A stretch of 64,000 nucleotides of DNA from Bolinopsis microptera (taxonomy: Eukaryota; Ctenophora; Tentaculata; Lobata; Bolinopsidae). The notes under the pieces were generated by a model. The model had not been told where the DNA came from. It saw only the letters and a program-made list of their open reading frames with translations, and made no database searches. The number at the start of each line of letters is the position of its first letter. The stretch's first letter is position 1. This document shows, one piece after another, positions 1 through 11,999 of this stretch. A program made the translations under genes and the position numbers. The stretch spans positions 16,891,142-16,955,141 of the forward strand of contig NC_087076.1 of NCBI RefSeq assembly GCF_026151205.1, written 5' to 3'.

Positions 1-1239
1 CTTTCACTTTGATCAGTTTCTTTCAAAAACAGATTCGCGCGTCAAATATATTTTATAGTTTGCGCGCTTTTGGTACTCCCAAAAGTACGTCAAAATGCAA
101 TTCTGTGAATTGCATTATTATAAATTTATAGTCATAGGTAATAGGCTCCATGTCATTGTCCACAGGACTGGTCACCGTTAACCTTGTTTAACTTAAACTG
201 GTCGGAAAACGCGGATGTGTTATGAAAAATAATGTTTATCGCTTTGCCATTCGGCCGGTAGAATTAGATCAGAAAATCATGCGGATACCGATAAGACGAT
301 AAAACAGTTATCGAATTTTATACCTTTACCTAAGGCTAATGGTGATGCAACGCTAATGGAATACCTTGATCAGAAAGAAGTAAGAACTTTTGCTTTTGGC
401 AAATCTAACAACCACGGAAATTTTCAGCGACATCAACGCTAAAATCGGAAACGATTTTCACTTCAAAATCTACTTAGAGAAAGTAATGACATGTCGGTGG
501 GGATCGCGACGTGATACAAGTAGTATAGTATGGTATCTACCTTAAGTTATGGAACTGCTGAAGGTAATTCGTTAGAAGGCTTACATCTCGATCCCGGGGT
601 GCGGATAGAAGAAAAACATTATTTATAGTCTTGATAGCACAGACTACGTTTTTGTTAGGAAGAATTAGGGTCCGCAAAAGATGACAGTCAGGATAAGTTC
701 TATGTCTGTCATGTACAATATATTATTATAGGAGAAACACTATTGTATAGAGAATATGCTATAGAAAGATATCATGTACATAAAGGTAAGTATACTTATT
801 GGTAGAATTGTGGAACACAACAAGAAAATTGAGAATAATCTTGTGCGAGGGTAGGGACCCAGATGGCGTTTCTAACCCAAATAAACTTTAAGGAGACTTC
901 TCATCAGTAGCCGCACCTCCTTAATCGGTTTCTGAACTGGAATTATATGGGCTTCCAGACGGCCAGACCGAGTATTACCATCCCATCCTTCTAGAGTTCA
1001 TCACAAGTAGCACCCACCTTGAAGATCTTTGACACCCAGACACACCCCATTGGCGAACAAACTTTGGATATAATCTTACATGCTCCCTCGAAGGAATCCC
1101 TGGTTTATGGTCTTTCTCCTCGTCACCAGCACTTTCGCTATAAGAGTCACCAGCCCTTTCACTGGAGTCATCAGCCCAATCATTGAAGTGTACAGAAGTA
1201 CAGTTCATGTGTGTTAGATCGATTTCTTGGTCTAACATT

Positions 1240-1400
1240 TAATACTAATTCGTGCGTAAAATCAAATTCGCACGTGTGCACTCAATGCAGTTCTGGTCAC
1301 GTACCGGTAACTTTAGTCTTTAACTTAAACTGTTTGGAAAACAGATGTGTACATGAAATATATTAATGTTTATCAGCCGGTAAAGTATTTGGAGGGAAAA
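1240..1400 (+). repeat. Diverged left-arm repeat, inverted partner at 5803-5990
   Basis: About 1240-1340 is the reverse complement of 5803-5905 with moderate divergence. The stretch from 1298 to 1372 also resembles 165-240 in direct orientation. It is therefore a second, older member of the family whose arms bound 1-4140. Another inverted pair, 1535-1620 against about 6540-6615 (sharing TGATCAATAAAC), begins further in on the left but further out on the right, so the two pairs cannot belong to one simple hairpin. Confidence 0.6.
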
Positions 1401-2200
1401 ATCTCACATACACCAGACGAAAAATTGGAATGATTGGAGTTACTTTTACTTATCATGTCTAAATATTAATAAGGTTTACTGGCTCAGTTTTTGAATGTAT
1501 GGGAATGAAAATAATTTCACTCGAATTTCGACAGATCTTATACTAACTTGACTGTACTTGTAGCAAACCGCATGACGTTTATTGATCATCAACTTTCAAT
1601 AGTTCAAAGGTATTTTCATCCATAATTAATGATGACACATATATCTGTTAATGCTCGATACTTCATTCCGTGTACTATACAGTGTACACAATTACGTGGA
1701 GATGCTGTACTGATAGACATTGCGGATGCTGACCATTATACGATAATGAGACTAACATATTTTTTCATTAAATACCTAAATTATTAGCATTTAAAATATT
1801 TTCTGCTGACACGTGCATGCACGCGCGCTAAAACTCTTCTAACTCATCTAGAACAAGTAAAATTGCGGGAAACGATGGCGTGTCGACGTGTTAATATTTC
1901 AAATCTGATTAACGTTCCTTTACCTTATGTTCCGAACGTTAAATCTTTTAGCGAACGCGTTCACAAACTATTTTTAGTGAACGTTCCGTACGTTCACTAC
2001 AACTAAGCCGGGTGTCTATCAAAGTGAATACTCATACTTTGACAATGACATCATATTTGCGGACCCTAATTCTTCCTAACAAAAACGTAGTCTGTGCTAT
2101 CAGCTAGTTATAAGTGTCCAAGACTATAAATAATGTTTTTCTTCTATCCGCACCCCGGGATCGAGATGTAAGCCTTCTAACGAATTACCTTCAGCAGTTC

Positions 2201-3583
2201 GGTTCACGTACTGTAGTGCGACACGTACTCTAGTGCGACATGTACCCTAGTGCGAAACCTCCAAGATCGACACTGTCGCAGTAGAGTACGCTACCTGGAT
2301 CGTAGTGCGACACGTACCCTAGTGCGACAGAGAAATTTCAAGGCCGACACTGTCGCACTACAGTGCGCTACCTGGACTGTAGTGCGACACGAACTAAAGT
2401 GCGACAAAACACTTTACGCAATAAAAATTTGACTTTCCATTTTTAAATTTTAATGACAAGAGTGTAGTCGTGTATGAGTAAATATGGGGTTAAATATAAA
2501 ATCAAAGATTACAATCCACGAAGATTAGGTCCACGAAGATTAGGTCCACGAAGGCAATAGCACCGATCATCTTAAAGTACTTCCGTACTGCTGAGTTCTC
2601 TGCGTTGTATTCCGGGACTAGGTCATGTTGCTGCATCTTCCTCCAAAGTGCTTGCTTGTGGTGGAAGAAGCATCCTCTCTTGGTAGTATACAGGTTGTCT
2701 CCACAGCGTTTATCAGGGCTCTCTCGTAGTCACTCATGACAGATTGAGGGTCGACTCCAAAAGCAAGGAGCTCATCCAAGAGGGCTTCATAATGTCCAAC
2801 AGCATCAGCAATTAGGTAGGTGTTTCGTAGGGAGGTCAGTATCGGAAGCTTTCCGTTTCATATGCTGCTTTGCTGTGTGGACAGAGTTTGCTGCAGGAGT
2901 AGGAGGGTGGGAATAAGTCTTCGTACTGGTCACAGTACCTAGTGTCGTTCATCAGACTGAGACGTCCGGAGCAGATCTTCCCAGTGGATCGCCAGTAGGT
3001 CCTGTCGTCGCGCTTCTAATTATCCAGGCAGTAGCGGTATCCGTCGTGGATAACGTTTCTTGAACCAGTAGTGCGTCCAGGAATGGAGGTGATTGAAGAA
3101 TACATGTTGATGTTGTTCGATGCTTTGGTAGAATCATCGTGACTTTATATATGGCCCAAGAATATGAACTTGTTATTCAAATCGGAGATTTACCTTCATA
3201 CGATACGTGTGATAGGAATGAGGATCATATGCTGCTTAAGAGTTACCCGGTGGATCACACACTGCATACGTGGCTTGAACTGACCCGAAGGAATTGTGAT
3301 CAGTGGATCACTTCGAAACACGTGATGTGAACCGACGAATCGTATTCGCAAGATCAATTCGAAATAAGTGACGTGAACCGACCCGACGAATCACTTAATG
3401 GTCCATAAGAAGGATAGGATGTGACCTGAGCTTGGAAATAAGTCAGGATATTTTGTCGCAGTAGAGTACGCTACCTGGATGGTAGTGCGACACGTACCCT
3501 AGTGCGACAGAGGGTGTTTTTGTCGGACTTTGCACTAGAGTACGTGTCGCATTACAGTTCGTGTCGCACTACAGTAAGATTAC
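2201..3583 (-). mobile_element. Degenerate FLYWCH-MULE DNA transposon
   Basis: This segment interrupts the right arm of the surrounding inverted-repeat element. Both ends carry the same inverted motif, CTGTAGTGCGACACG at about 2211 and its complement ending at about 3573. Both ends also carry subterminal tandem copies of TAGTGCGACA (2211-2405 and 3456-3570). The interior encodes, on the minus strand, pieces of a FLYWCH zinc finger and a MULE transposase, the usual domain order in animal Mutator-like elements. A TA lies outside each end motif, but MULEs normally make 8-10 bp duplications and I see none, so the exact ends are uncertain. Confidence 0.7.
2540..3065 (-). pseudogene. FLYWCH zinc finger plus MULE transposase remnant
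   Basis: Read on the minus strand from about 3065, one frame gives GYRYCLDN, then RDDRTYWR and CSGRL, the signature of a FLYWCH finger. About 100 bases later a second piece (about 2826-2705) reads NTYLIADAVGHYEALLDELL followed by MSDYERALINAV, matching the stretch around the catalytic acidic residue of MULE transposases. A third piece (about 2690-2540, other frame) reads GCFFHHKQALWRKMQQH and ends in KYFKMIGAIAFVDLIFV, matching the MULE GCxFH..QALWR block. Stops and at least one frame change separate the pieces, so the gene is dead. The assignment rests on family motifs known to me, not on a search. Confidence 0.75.
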
Positions 3584-4139
3584 CCTTTCTCTAAGTAGAT
3601 CTTGAAGTGAAAATCGTTTCCGATTTTACTTTTAGCGTTGATGTCGCTGAAAATTTCCGTGGTTTTTAGATTTGCCAAAAGCAAAAGTTCTTACTTCTTT
3701 CTGATCAAGGTATTCCATTAGCGTTGCATCACCATTAGCCTTAGGTAAAGGTATAAAATTCGATAACTGTTTTATCGTCTTATCGGTATCCGCATGATTT
3801 TCTGATCTAATTCTACCGGCCGAATGGCAAAGCGATAAACATTATTTTTCATAACACATCCGCGTTTTCCAACCAGTTTAAATTAAACAAGGTTAACGGT
3901 GACCAGTCCTGTGGACAATGACATGGAGCCTATTACCTATGACTATAAATTTATAATAATGCAATTCACAGAATTGCATTTTGACGTACTTTTGGGAGTA
4001 CCTACCAAAAGCGCGCAAACTAAATATATTTGACGCGCGAATCTGTTTTTGAAAGAAACTGATCAAAGTGAAAGAGAATCTAATTTCTAATAACATCGCG
4101 CGGGGAATAATATTGGTCACGTACGTGTAATAATAAAAC

Positions 4140-5800
4140 TATACTATAAGTATACGAATACCTAACGATTCCCTTGAAAATAAGGATAATCTATAAATCA
4201 CTTTGACGTGGGACTGGGAAGCTATTCTCGCACATAACTTACGAATCCAAAATTACTAGGTCTAGAGAAGGTTCCAAAATCAAACCAGCAATGATAAGTT
4301 TATCTTATTGAACTTTAATTAACTTTAATTTTGAATCGACACCAATTCAAATTGAACGCTCGAGAGTCTGAGAAGAGGCCCCAGCTAGGGCATAGCGTAC
4401 ATATATTAATATCCGTTTAACCTTAAAGTTAAATAGTCTGCCCATTTACGTTCAAGTCAACGCCCGTACGTAAACGTTTGAATGCCTCCGGGCTCCGAGC
4501 GTTCATTTTAATGTCCGTTCTTAACTTTAAATGGATACAATGAGATAAAACTATGTTGTCGGAATTAGACAGTAAATAAACAACAATGAATAAAAATAAG
4601 TCACTAGTATAGCAATAAGCAAATAATAATAAAATTATTGCTCCTTAATTCGTGAATTTTTCATAAGACGCAAACTTGTGTTAACATAAATATAATAACA
4701 TAAATATAATAACATAAATAATAATATTAATAAGGTCTCGCTGCTTGTTAACTGTGAGGCGGTTTCTTTTTTTGTTTATCACCCAGTCGTACAAGCTCCA
4801 ATTCGTCTCACAGGGTGAGGCTGATGTCGATTGCGACAGCGCTTTCATTGGAAAACTCTGTAGTTCGGGTACCTCTCAACCGAAGTTGCTCCACCAAGAG
4901 ACTGGACCGTCAGAATCTTGGCTAAAACTTGGTCTTGAGGCAGCGTCAGTAGAGAATAAGCCTCTTTTCTCTCGGTAGAACGTGTACTGCGAAATTAAAG
5001 TATCTTCTTCTTTGTTGCGCCGTCACACCACGTGTCCATGACATCTAGAAACTCCTTCCAGACATCCTGATTCGTGTGTTTATCATATCCCTGATATATA
5101 AGCCGGGTGAACACAAAACCCTACTGAATGTTTATGTAGGGGGGAATGGAGCTCGAGCCACCTTTTGTTGGCAAGACTAATCATATCGCTTTTATAGTTT
5201 CAATTGCGAAAATCAAAATTTGCTAACTTTAAGGTGAACAGATAATATTTGTAATAAATTACACCGATGAAACCAACAGGAATCTTAAGACTATTGTGTG
5301 AAAATCTAAGCAAGACTATTATCGGCTCGAGAATTGAGCATAAATAGTCGACTTCTATCCAGAAACCTAGGAGAATCAGGGGACATCCTGTTGTCAATTT
5401 ATGGGAGGTCGACTTTACTGCTTTGATCACAGACGTCCGATACAGCAGCGGAAGCGCAAGATCTGCTGATGAGCAATTCCGTCGGTCTGTACCTAATCAA
5501 TGACGGCTAAACTAGGTAAATTTGCGCATGAACCTTTCAATATTATAGATTATACTTTTCCGAGCCACCGAATTGAGCCTGTATTGTTCTATGGCTGAGA
5601 CCCATTGGATATCGGTTAGTAGCTGTCTGAAAACTATAAGCGTATTAATGGCTGTTACAGTAGGCCCTCAACAGTTGAATACCATCCCCAAGCCAACAGT
5701 GATGATTAGTCGAAGCATAATGAAACTAGCCAAGTATTTAGCGAGACACAATGATGAACTGGCCGATCAAGCACTTTTTGGGATTCCCAGCATAAAATAA
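4140..5800. other. AT-rich stretch without recognisable gene
   Basis: The stretch contains a short microsatellite of about three copies of AACATAAATATAAT (about 4682-4730) and several short open frames (4745-4978, 5573-5800) that I do not recognise. No splice-bounded coding segment is convincing. Confidence 0.4.
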
Positions 5801-5802
5801 CA

Positions 5803-5990
5803 ACACCTGTTTCCAAACAGTTAAAGTTAAAGATTATAAACTTACCGTTGCCTAATTCTGAGAACATGGAACGCACACGTGCCAATATGATTTTACGCGC
5901 GAATTACCCAGAATTAACTGAAACTGAATGCTGAAAGAGAATCTTATCACGTCGCGCGGGGAATAATTTTGGTCACGTACATCATTTTGT
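5803..5990 (-). repeat. Right-arm repeat of the long inverted-repeat family
   Basis: It is an inverted match to 1240-1340. Its distal part (5930-5990) matches 4068-4130 in direct orientation through CGCGCGGGGAATAAT and GGTCACGTAC. That shared end motif suggests GGTCACGTAC lies at or near the terminus of this element family. Confidence 0.6.
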
Positions 5991-6980
5991 GTTCCCTTTT
6001 AAATACAATTACCAGTGCAGAGAGTAGTTTCAGAAACGCAAATTCAACTTGCAAAGATTAATTTACCTGGGTAACCTCGCTCAGGCTTTTGCATTTATTA
6101 AGTTAAACACATTGATTTAACATTGAACATATTATGGCGATTAAAAATATGTCTATAGCAGATAGGGCGGAATGACAGGTTCAGCAACGCCCAGGAATTA
6201 CAAGCAGCAAATTCTGCTACTGCTAGTGCTATCAGTATCACGGAGAATAGAAGCAAATATTATAGTGGTACCGTGGCGTGTCCATTCTGGGTCAGCGTTG
6301 TGTATACTTATATATGTTGCATGGATAAGTCCCTGCTTGCTGTTGGCGTTGCTGCGGCGAGGCTGGCTGGAATAATTGTCGGAGAACTCTTTGGCTTCGT
6401 ACTCTCTTCACTTCTTTCTCCGCACAAAACTGTTCAATCCGTGGGAGGCCCTGTTATTCAAATAAAGTTCTGAACCCTCAATCAAGCGTTTAGTTCTAAA
6501 ACTTTGGTAATGGAAATTGTAGTTTTGTAGCTTTTCTCATAACTATCGTCCTATCGAACTGATGATCAATAAACATCACGCGGTTTGCTACAATCAAGTT
6601 AGTATAAGGAGTCGTTTACATATCAGCAGAGGGGTCTTCCAAATTGCAAATGATTACGATTGACCATATAATATTGTAATTTTGGCACAATAGCACTTGT
6701 GCTATTGTAATACTAATAGCGATACCCGGATTTAACATTTAAACAATTTGTAATCGTATTGCCATGCAGTGTTTGTGTAACTGTAGTACTAGTTGGTAAT
6801 CGCTTTTCTTGTCAAAAAGTTAATATTTGTTTCCTTCGATAGTAAATTATTTTGTCCCAAATTCATATATTTTCTAATAATACAAAATTGTTTTTAGACC
6901 AATTATACAATGTCAATAAGTCATGTGGCATGTAAGGCGCCAAAGACAAATTGCTAAAAGGCTCGGCGCAACTGCAGAAA
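5990..6980. other. No gene recognised
   Basis: The stretch holds the inverted partner (about 6540-6615) of 1535-1620. Otherwise it is AT-rich sequence with small unconvincing open frames. Confidence 0.4.
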
Positions 6981-7240
6981 ACTGCCACTAACTGCCACTA
7001 ACTGCCACTAACTGCCACTAACTGCTACAAACTGCCACTAACTGCTACAAACTGCCACTAACTGCTGCAAACTGCGCGCGCAGTGCGTGGGCGCGATTGT
7101 AGCAGTTAGTGGCAGTTAGTGGCAGTTAGTGGCAGTTAGTAGCAGTTAGTGGCAGTTTGTAACAGTTAGTGGCAGTTTGTGGCAGTTAGTGGCAGTTTGT
7201 GGCAGTTAGTGGCAGTTTGTAGCAGTTAGTGACAGTTTCT
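6981..7240. repeat. 10-bp tandem repeat in inverted halves (giant hairpin)
   Basis: Positions 6981-7070 are nine units of ACTGCCACTA with a few variants (ACTGCTACAA). Positions 7101-7240 are fourteen units of GGCAGTTAGT or GGCAGTTTGT, its reverse complement. A 30-base GC-rich spacer with GCGCGCGC lies between. Every unit is exactly 10 bp, with no slippage of register in either arm, so the two arms can pair over about 90 bp. Confidence 0.95.
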
Positions 7241-7361
7241 TTGCACTTTGCTCCTCCTGTGCGCGATATGTCAATCCTCCGCTAGCTCGACGAGGCCCAG
7301 TGGTGCATTTCGAATTCGCCGATCTACCAAAAGTTGTAAATGGTTGCGAGAAACAATATTT

Positions 7362-7707
7362 GATGCGCGGCGCGGCCCAGTAGTGCATAACGCTACAAAT
7401 TATTTTTATACGTATAAATTTAAAAAATAGCTCATTTTCAATTTTCAAAACTTAATAATTGATAATTGATTTTGTACTAAATTGACTTATATTATAATTT
7501 CTAAAAGTTAATGCATGCAACACACGCAATTTTGGGATGATCGGAGTGTACTTTTAAAAAATATTAACAGTAAACCGTTCAATCACTGATCATTAAATTT
7601 AATTTGTAATTGCTTACCTGGTTGCTCTAACCAGAGGATGATGATTAATCACTTTACATAGGGGGTGCACTTGTAGCGCGATGCACTACTGGGTCGCGCG
7701 CGCATCC
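7362..7707. mobile_element. Candidate MITE with 27-bp inverted repeats
   Basis: Positions 7362-7388 (core GGCCCAGTAGTGCAT inside GCGCG-rich sequence) are the reverse complement, with about three mismatches, of 7681-7707. A further direct copy of the core lies at 7289-7303. The roughly 290 bp between the arms have no coding potential. No clear flanking duplication was found, so this may be part of a larger structure with the neighbouring 10-bp array. Confidence 0.5.
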
Positions 7708-7879
7708 AATAACCCTGCAGTTTCTTTTCGTTTAAATCGTAAATTCGCGCGCAAAAATTACACCGGCGCGCCTTCCATTTATGATGAATTAGACGCATAC
7801 ATTATTAGCAGCGAGTGTGTCAAACGGACGGTCACTCGCGCCGCGCGCAATACAATGCAATGCAACAACGACTAATTGC

Positions 7880-9277
7880 AAATTATATTTCATTATCAAT
7901 TTAAACTTTAGTTTTCCAAATTTGGCAATAATTGTCATTCAAATATACAAGTGGTAATTTCATAAACTATTAAATTTTTTTATTTAATGGATCCACTGTT
8001 CGTAATTAATGATTGACGGTAGTTTATTTTATTTGCTCATGACAAATACAAAATATGCCGTTTAGTGTTGATAATTATGGTATTGGTATGATTAATATAT
8101 AAGTATAATTCTTACGCTACACTAGTATATGGTATGCTTAATAGAGTTTTGGTCATTAACATTGATTGGAGAAAAAAATTGAAATAAGACATTACATTAG
8201 AAATTTTTTTAAAAATGTTATGTAATTCTAGTCAAGTAGTCAAGCCGCGCATCCAAGCTTTATCCAAATTGCAAACTTTGTAAACGTTTGCGGAGTAAAT
8301 ATTTTCGTTTTGAGAATTAAAACTGAGTTTAAGGTTACTTGTTATTGAGTCATGCAATGCACGTAAGCTGGTATCTTTCATTGTTGAATTGTAATCGATT
8401 ACCGCTGGCACTCGCTGACTTTAAAATGTTCAACCAACCCGCAAGTAGCAACCAGAGAATAGAGGTAAGACCTTTCGTCTAGACACTTGATGATATTTGT
8501 TGTAGCTATCTCGTTTGATAAGTGATAATAATGGGAATAATAATCTTTTATTCACCGAATAATTTTTGCAGTGAAGACAGGGTAACTACTCAATTATTAT
8601 TTTTGTCCAGGTGAATTGATCTGAAAAACAATGCCGTCCAGAATGCAGCATTCCTAAAATATGGTTGCTAAAATATGGACTTATAATCTACGGCAGTGGT
8701 AAGGGCTCCTAATTTGCTTGAAACATGACCCGTTCAAATCAAAATAGAAGTCTGCTGTGTAATTATACTATATATCAATGATAAATATTTGTCAGAATGT
8801 GATGAAGAGTATAAGTGGAAATGTTTTCTTCTCAAGATGAACTACTATACATTCTGACGTTATGGGATAATAACACAACAGTCCTGTTCGCTCTCTCCGA
8901 TCCCTTTTGCTAGGTGAGTTAGTTTGTAATCTAAGTACAGAGTATTAAATTGTGGGCAATTGTACTAGAAACTAGTCGAAAGCATTCAAAATGTAAAATC
9001 AGCTATAATATCCATGTAATCAAATTGAGGAAGCATAAGAGCGTTTACAAACATTTTTCTATATTTCAGTGGAAGTATGTAGTTTTTTAAAACCTAGATT
9101 ATAATAATGCTCCTATTCTCCTAGTAACATGATCTTACATAATCAATATTATATGGTCCTGAAAGTTTAACAGGTTGTCTATTACCAGACCTAGGTATTT
9201 CTGGGATTTATGTGAAGACTGCCATGTTCCAAATCAAGAGGGATCGACAGTCTATCAAGATTAGGACATTTGTCGAA
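7880..9277. other. Intergenic AT-rich DNA, nothing recognised
   Basis: I read this on both strands and saw no coding segment, inverted-repeat element or array. Confidence 0.4.
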
Positions 9278-9279
9278 TA

Positions 9280-9517
9280 CCTTACTCGGGAATATTATGA
9301 CTGGGATAAAGTGGTGGGTTTTGGAAAATTCCGCCATATTTTTCCCGGTCATTAATTTTCCCAGTCATAAATTAACCCGCTATAATGTTCCCGAGTAAGG
9401 TAAACTAATAGTAATACATTTTGATGCTTGGTGGGTTTTGGAAAATTCCGCCATATTTTTCCCGGTCATTAATTTTCCCAGTCATAAATTAACCCGCTAT
9501 AATATTCCCGAGTAAGG
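9280..9517. mobile_element. TA-flanked MITE (Tc1/mariner-like) with internal duplication
   Basis: The element starts CCTTACTCGGGAATATTAT and ends with its exact 19-bp reverse complement, and a TA dinucleotide flanks each side (9278-9279, 9518-9519), the target duplication of Tc1/mariner elements. Its 3' part is duplicated: 9312-9402 and 9429-9519 are 91-bp direct copies differing at about one base, so the terminal motif also occurs internally at 9400. No ORF is present. A TTCCCGAGTAAGG fragment recurs at about 12612. Confidence 0.85.
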
Positions 9518-9519
9518 TA

Positions 9520-10560
9520 CTATGAATGAGGATTTTGAAACATTTAATCTCAGCTTGTTAATTCTAAGCCATTCATATAAAATCTTTATACTACTTCTAC
9601 TACATTGTCAGACGAGCCTCAAGTGATATTATCAAAATATAGTGCACTGTCATCTGCAAATAAACAAGCAGTAGACTGTTCTGCTAATCTATTGTTATGT
9701 AGTAAATGGATATACATTTTCAAAATTGAAACATGAGATCACAACTCAATATAGGATGATAATCTATTTGATGAATATATAATAGCATTAAACTTTCCCT
9801 TGATAACAAATAAAATAGTCAGATTTTCGTTTTACGGGATATTCAAGTAACAGTTCATCATTCATATGCAATGATTGATCAATACCGAAATATATAAACT
9901 TACTCTTTGTTAGCCTTTTTACGTGTATTTCTTGAAGGTTTTAATGGCTTCTATCTCTTAGAGTCTTAGGTTGAAGTTAGGTGGGCCTGATCTGTCTTTG
10001 GCAGACACGATAAGCATAGCTAAGCACACCTTTCTTTGAGAATTTACATCTCCTGCCACATCTGTTGTCGATATCTTTGTTCTTACAGAAACATGTGACC
10101 AACATATTGGACTGGTCTTTGACGAAAGACCGGTAATCTTGGGATGTGTCCCCTTTACAATAGAGTGCGATGTTGGTGGCAAGTCAAATATATAATCAAT
10201 ATTACTATATTGATAGGCTCTCAACATGTCAAATGTGACAAACTCTGTTGTAAGCTTTAAAAACTTTCACCAAGTATTCCTCAAATTTCTTGATCTGAGC
10301 TTCATTTAGTTCTACTCAAAGCCTTCAAGGTACATTTCCGGAATCGCCTTTAAGGCTGACAATTTGGTACCTATTCTTGACTGAGTTTCACACCCAGTGC
10401 CAATTTGGGCTGCGAGTAACACTTTCATCAATGGTCGTGGCATCCTACGTTATAACTTATACCGATCAGTTGTTTTAAAGTGCAAAAGTCAGAACTTTCT
10501 CTATAAGTTTTTTATCGGACTTATTGCTAGTACATAGTGCTTGTAATGTATAATGTATAT
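9520..10560. other. No recognised gene
   Basis: A minus-strand open frame at 9958-10227 (89 codons) has no family I recognise. The rest is AT-rich. Confidence 0.35.
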
Positions 10561-11420
10561 TGTGCTTGTATACATGGGTAAAAATGGGGTCTGACCTAAT
10601 AACTCGTACACCTGAAGTCTGTAGACATTAAAATCGTGCTCTACCCACTCAATGTGATGATTTTGACCATTTTTATGGCCAAGATGAGCGCTTAGCTATC
10701 ATCAGAAGCTGAGATATCTTGTAATAAGTAAATTAACTACTACTCGCAAGAGCCTAAAATTACATTTTGACCTTATAACTCCACAACCTAAGGTCTGCAG
10801 ACTTTAAAACCATGATCTACCCCACTCAATGTGATGATTCTGACCATTTGTATGCCAAAGATGAGCCCTTAGCTCCCATTAGAAGCTGAGATATCTTGTA
10901 ATAAGTACATAAATTTCGGCTCGCGAGAGCCTAAAGTTACGTTTTGACCTAATAATTCAACAACCTGAAGTCTGCAGACTTTAAAACCATGATCTACCCC
11001 ACTCGATGTGATGATTCTGACCATTTGTATGCCAAAGATGAGCCCTTAGCTCCCATTAGAAGCTGAGATATCTTGTAATAAGTACATAAATTTCGGCTCG
11101 CGAGAGCCTTAAGTTACGTTTTGACCTAATAGTTCAACAACCTGAAGTCTGTAGACTTTAAAACCATGATCTACCCCACTCGATGTGATGATTCTGACCA
11201 TTTGTATGCCAAAGATGAGCCCTTTACTCCCATCAGAAGCTGAGATCATATCATGAAATAAGTGTGATAATTGTTACTCGCGAGAGCGTACGCGTAGAAG
11301 GGCGTGGTCACATAACTCATCAACCTTAAGCGTGAGGACTTTGAAACCAGGTTCTACCCCCTAAATGTGATGATTCTGGTCATTTTCATACCCATTTTGC
11401 ATTGATCTCCTTTCTCCAAT
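10560..11420. repeat. Satellite, about 177-bp unit, five units
   Basis: The CTACC anchor after a GAT/GCT triplet recurs at 10641, 10817, 10994, 11171 and 11354, giving spacings of 176, 177, 177 and 183. Units share ACCTGAAGTCTG, a GATGTGATGATTCTGACCAT segment, AGAAGCTGAGATATC and a CGCGAGAGCC block. The central units are nearly identical, and the first and last are diverged, as expected of an array homogenised in its middle. Confidence 0.95.
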
Positions 11421-11999
11421 CAGAAATTGAGATATGTGGGCTTATATATCGCGAAAGTGCCAAAAAAGGCGTGGTCAATTGCGCAAAACTGCCTCATATT
11501 CAGAAAGCCTCTTATTCAGAAAGTCTACCCAAGCCAAATTTGTTCCTTAGGGCCGTTCCAGGTCTCGAACCTCGGGGCGGAAGAATATTCTCAGATCCTT
11601 GATTATTCCTAAATCCAAACTGATGGTTGGTGAGCAGGAGAGTTAGAATTAACCCAAATATCAGGGACACGAATGACTACTCCAGGATTTAAGAAACTAA
11701 ACTTTCAACACTGAAAACATTCAGATTCTTGCCAAATATATTTCGATTGTAGTCATCTCCAGTGACATTGAACCTAAAAAATGTTAAAAGGTTAGTGAAA
11801 CTCGAGCCGTTACAAAATTAAGAATCCGAAAAAGGTAAAAAGATCATATTAAGGTTTATGGAATATAGGTAATCCAAAGGGATTGACAGTATTAAGGCCA
11901 AAAGGTCTAAGAGAATTAAGCAAATGTATGTAGTTATTTTCTTTTACTTCAAGTGTACTGGGACTGCAATTCTCTAAAATAAAAGTTATAAAAGTTCCA
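11421..11999. other. No recognised gene
   Basis: The stretch contains one more diverged trace of the 177-bp satellite up to about 11480 (GGCGTGGTCAATTG) and otherwise unannotated AT-rich sequence. Confidence 0.35.

Larger units (their letters stand above)
1..4140. mobile_element. Long inverted-repeat element, non-autonomous
   Basis: Positions 1-483 are the reverse complement of about 3584-4074, with only scattered mismatches and small gaps (base 1 pairs with about 4074). A second, inner inverted pair is 552-685 against 2048-2200. The two pairs are collinear, so they look like the arms of one structure with an extra 1.4 kb (2201-3583) in the right arm. The window begins inside the left arm; the right arm probably runs on to about 4130, near a GGTCACGTAC motif. 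No capsid, polymerase or integrase gene is visible between the arms, so the class is unresolved. The 975-1238 minus reading frame (acidic, serine-rich start) is unrecognised. Confidence 0.75.

Noticed and set aside
5570-5800. Faint resemblance of a short stretch to an LTR-element integrase (YHPQAN-like)
   Set aside because: Only a few residues agree and no neighbouring gag, polymerase or LTR features were found. It is at most an unclassifiable fossil.
9958-10227. Minus-strand 89-codon ORF as a gene
   Set aside because: No motif, splice context or compositional support; length is within chance for AT-rich sequence.
10560-11420. CRISPR-like regular direct repeats
   Set aside because: Whole units of about 177 bp are conserved with no variable spacers, and the window is eukaryotic.
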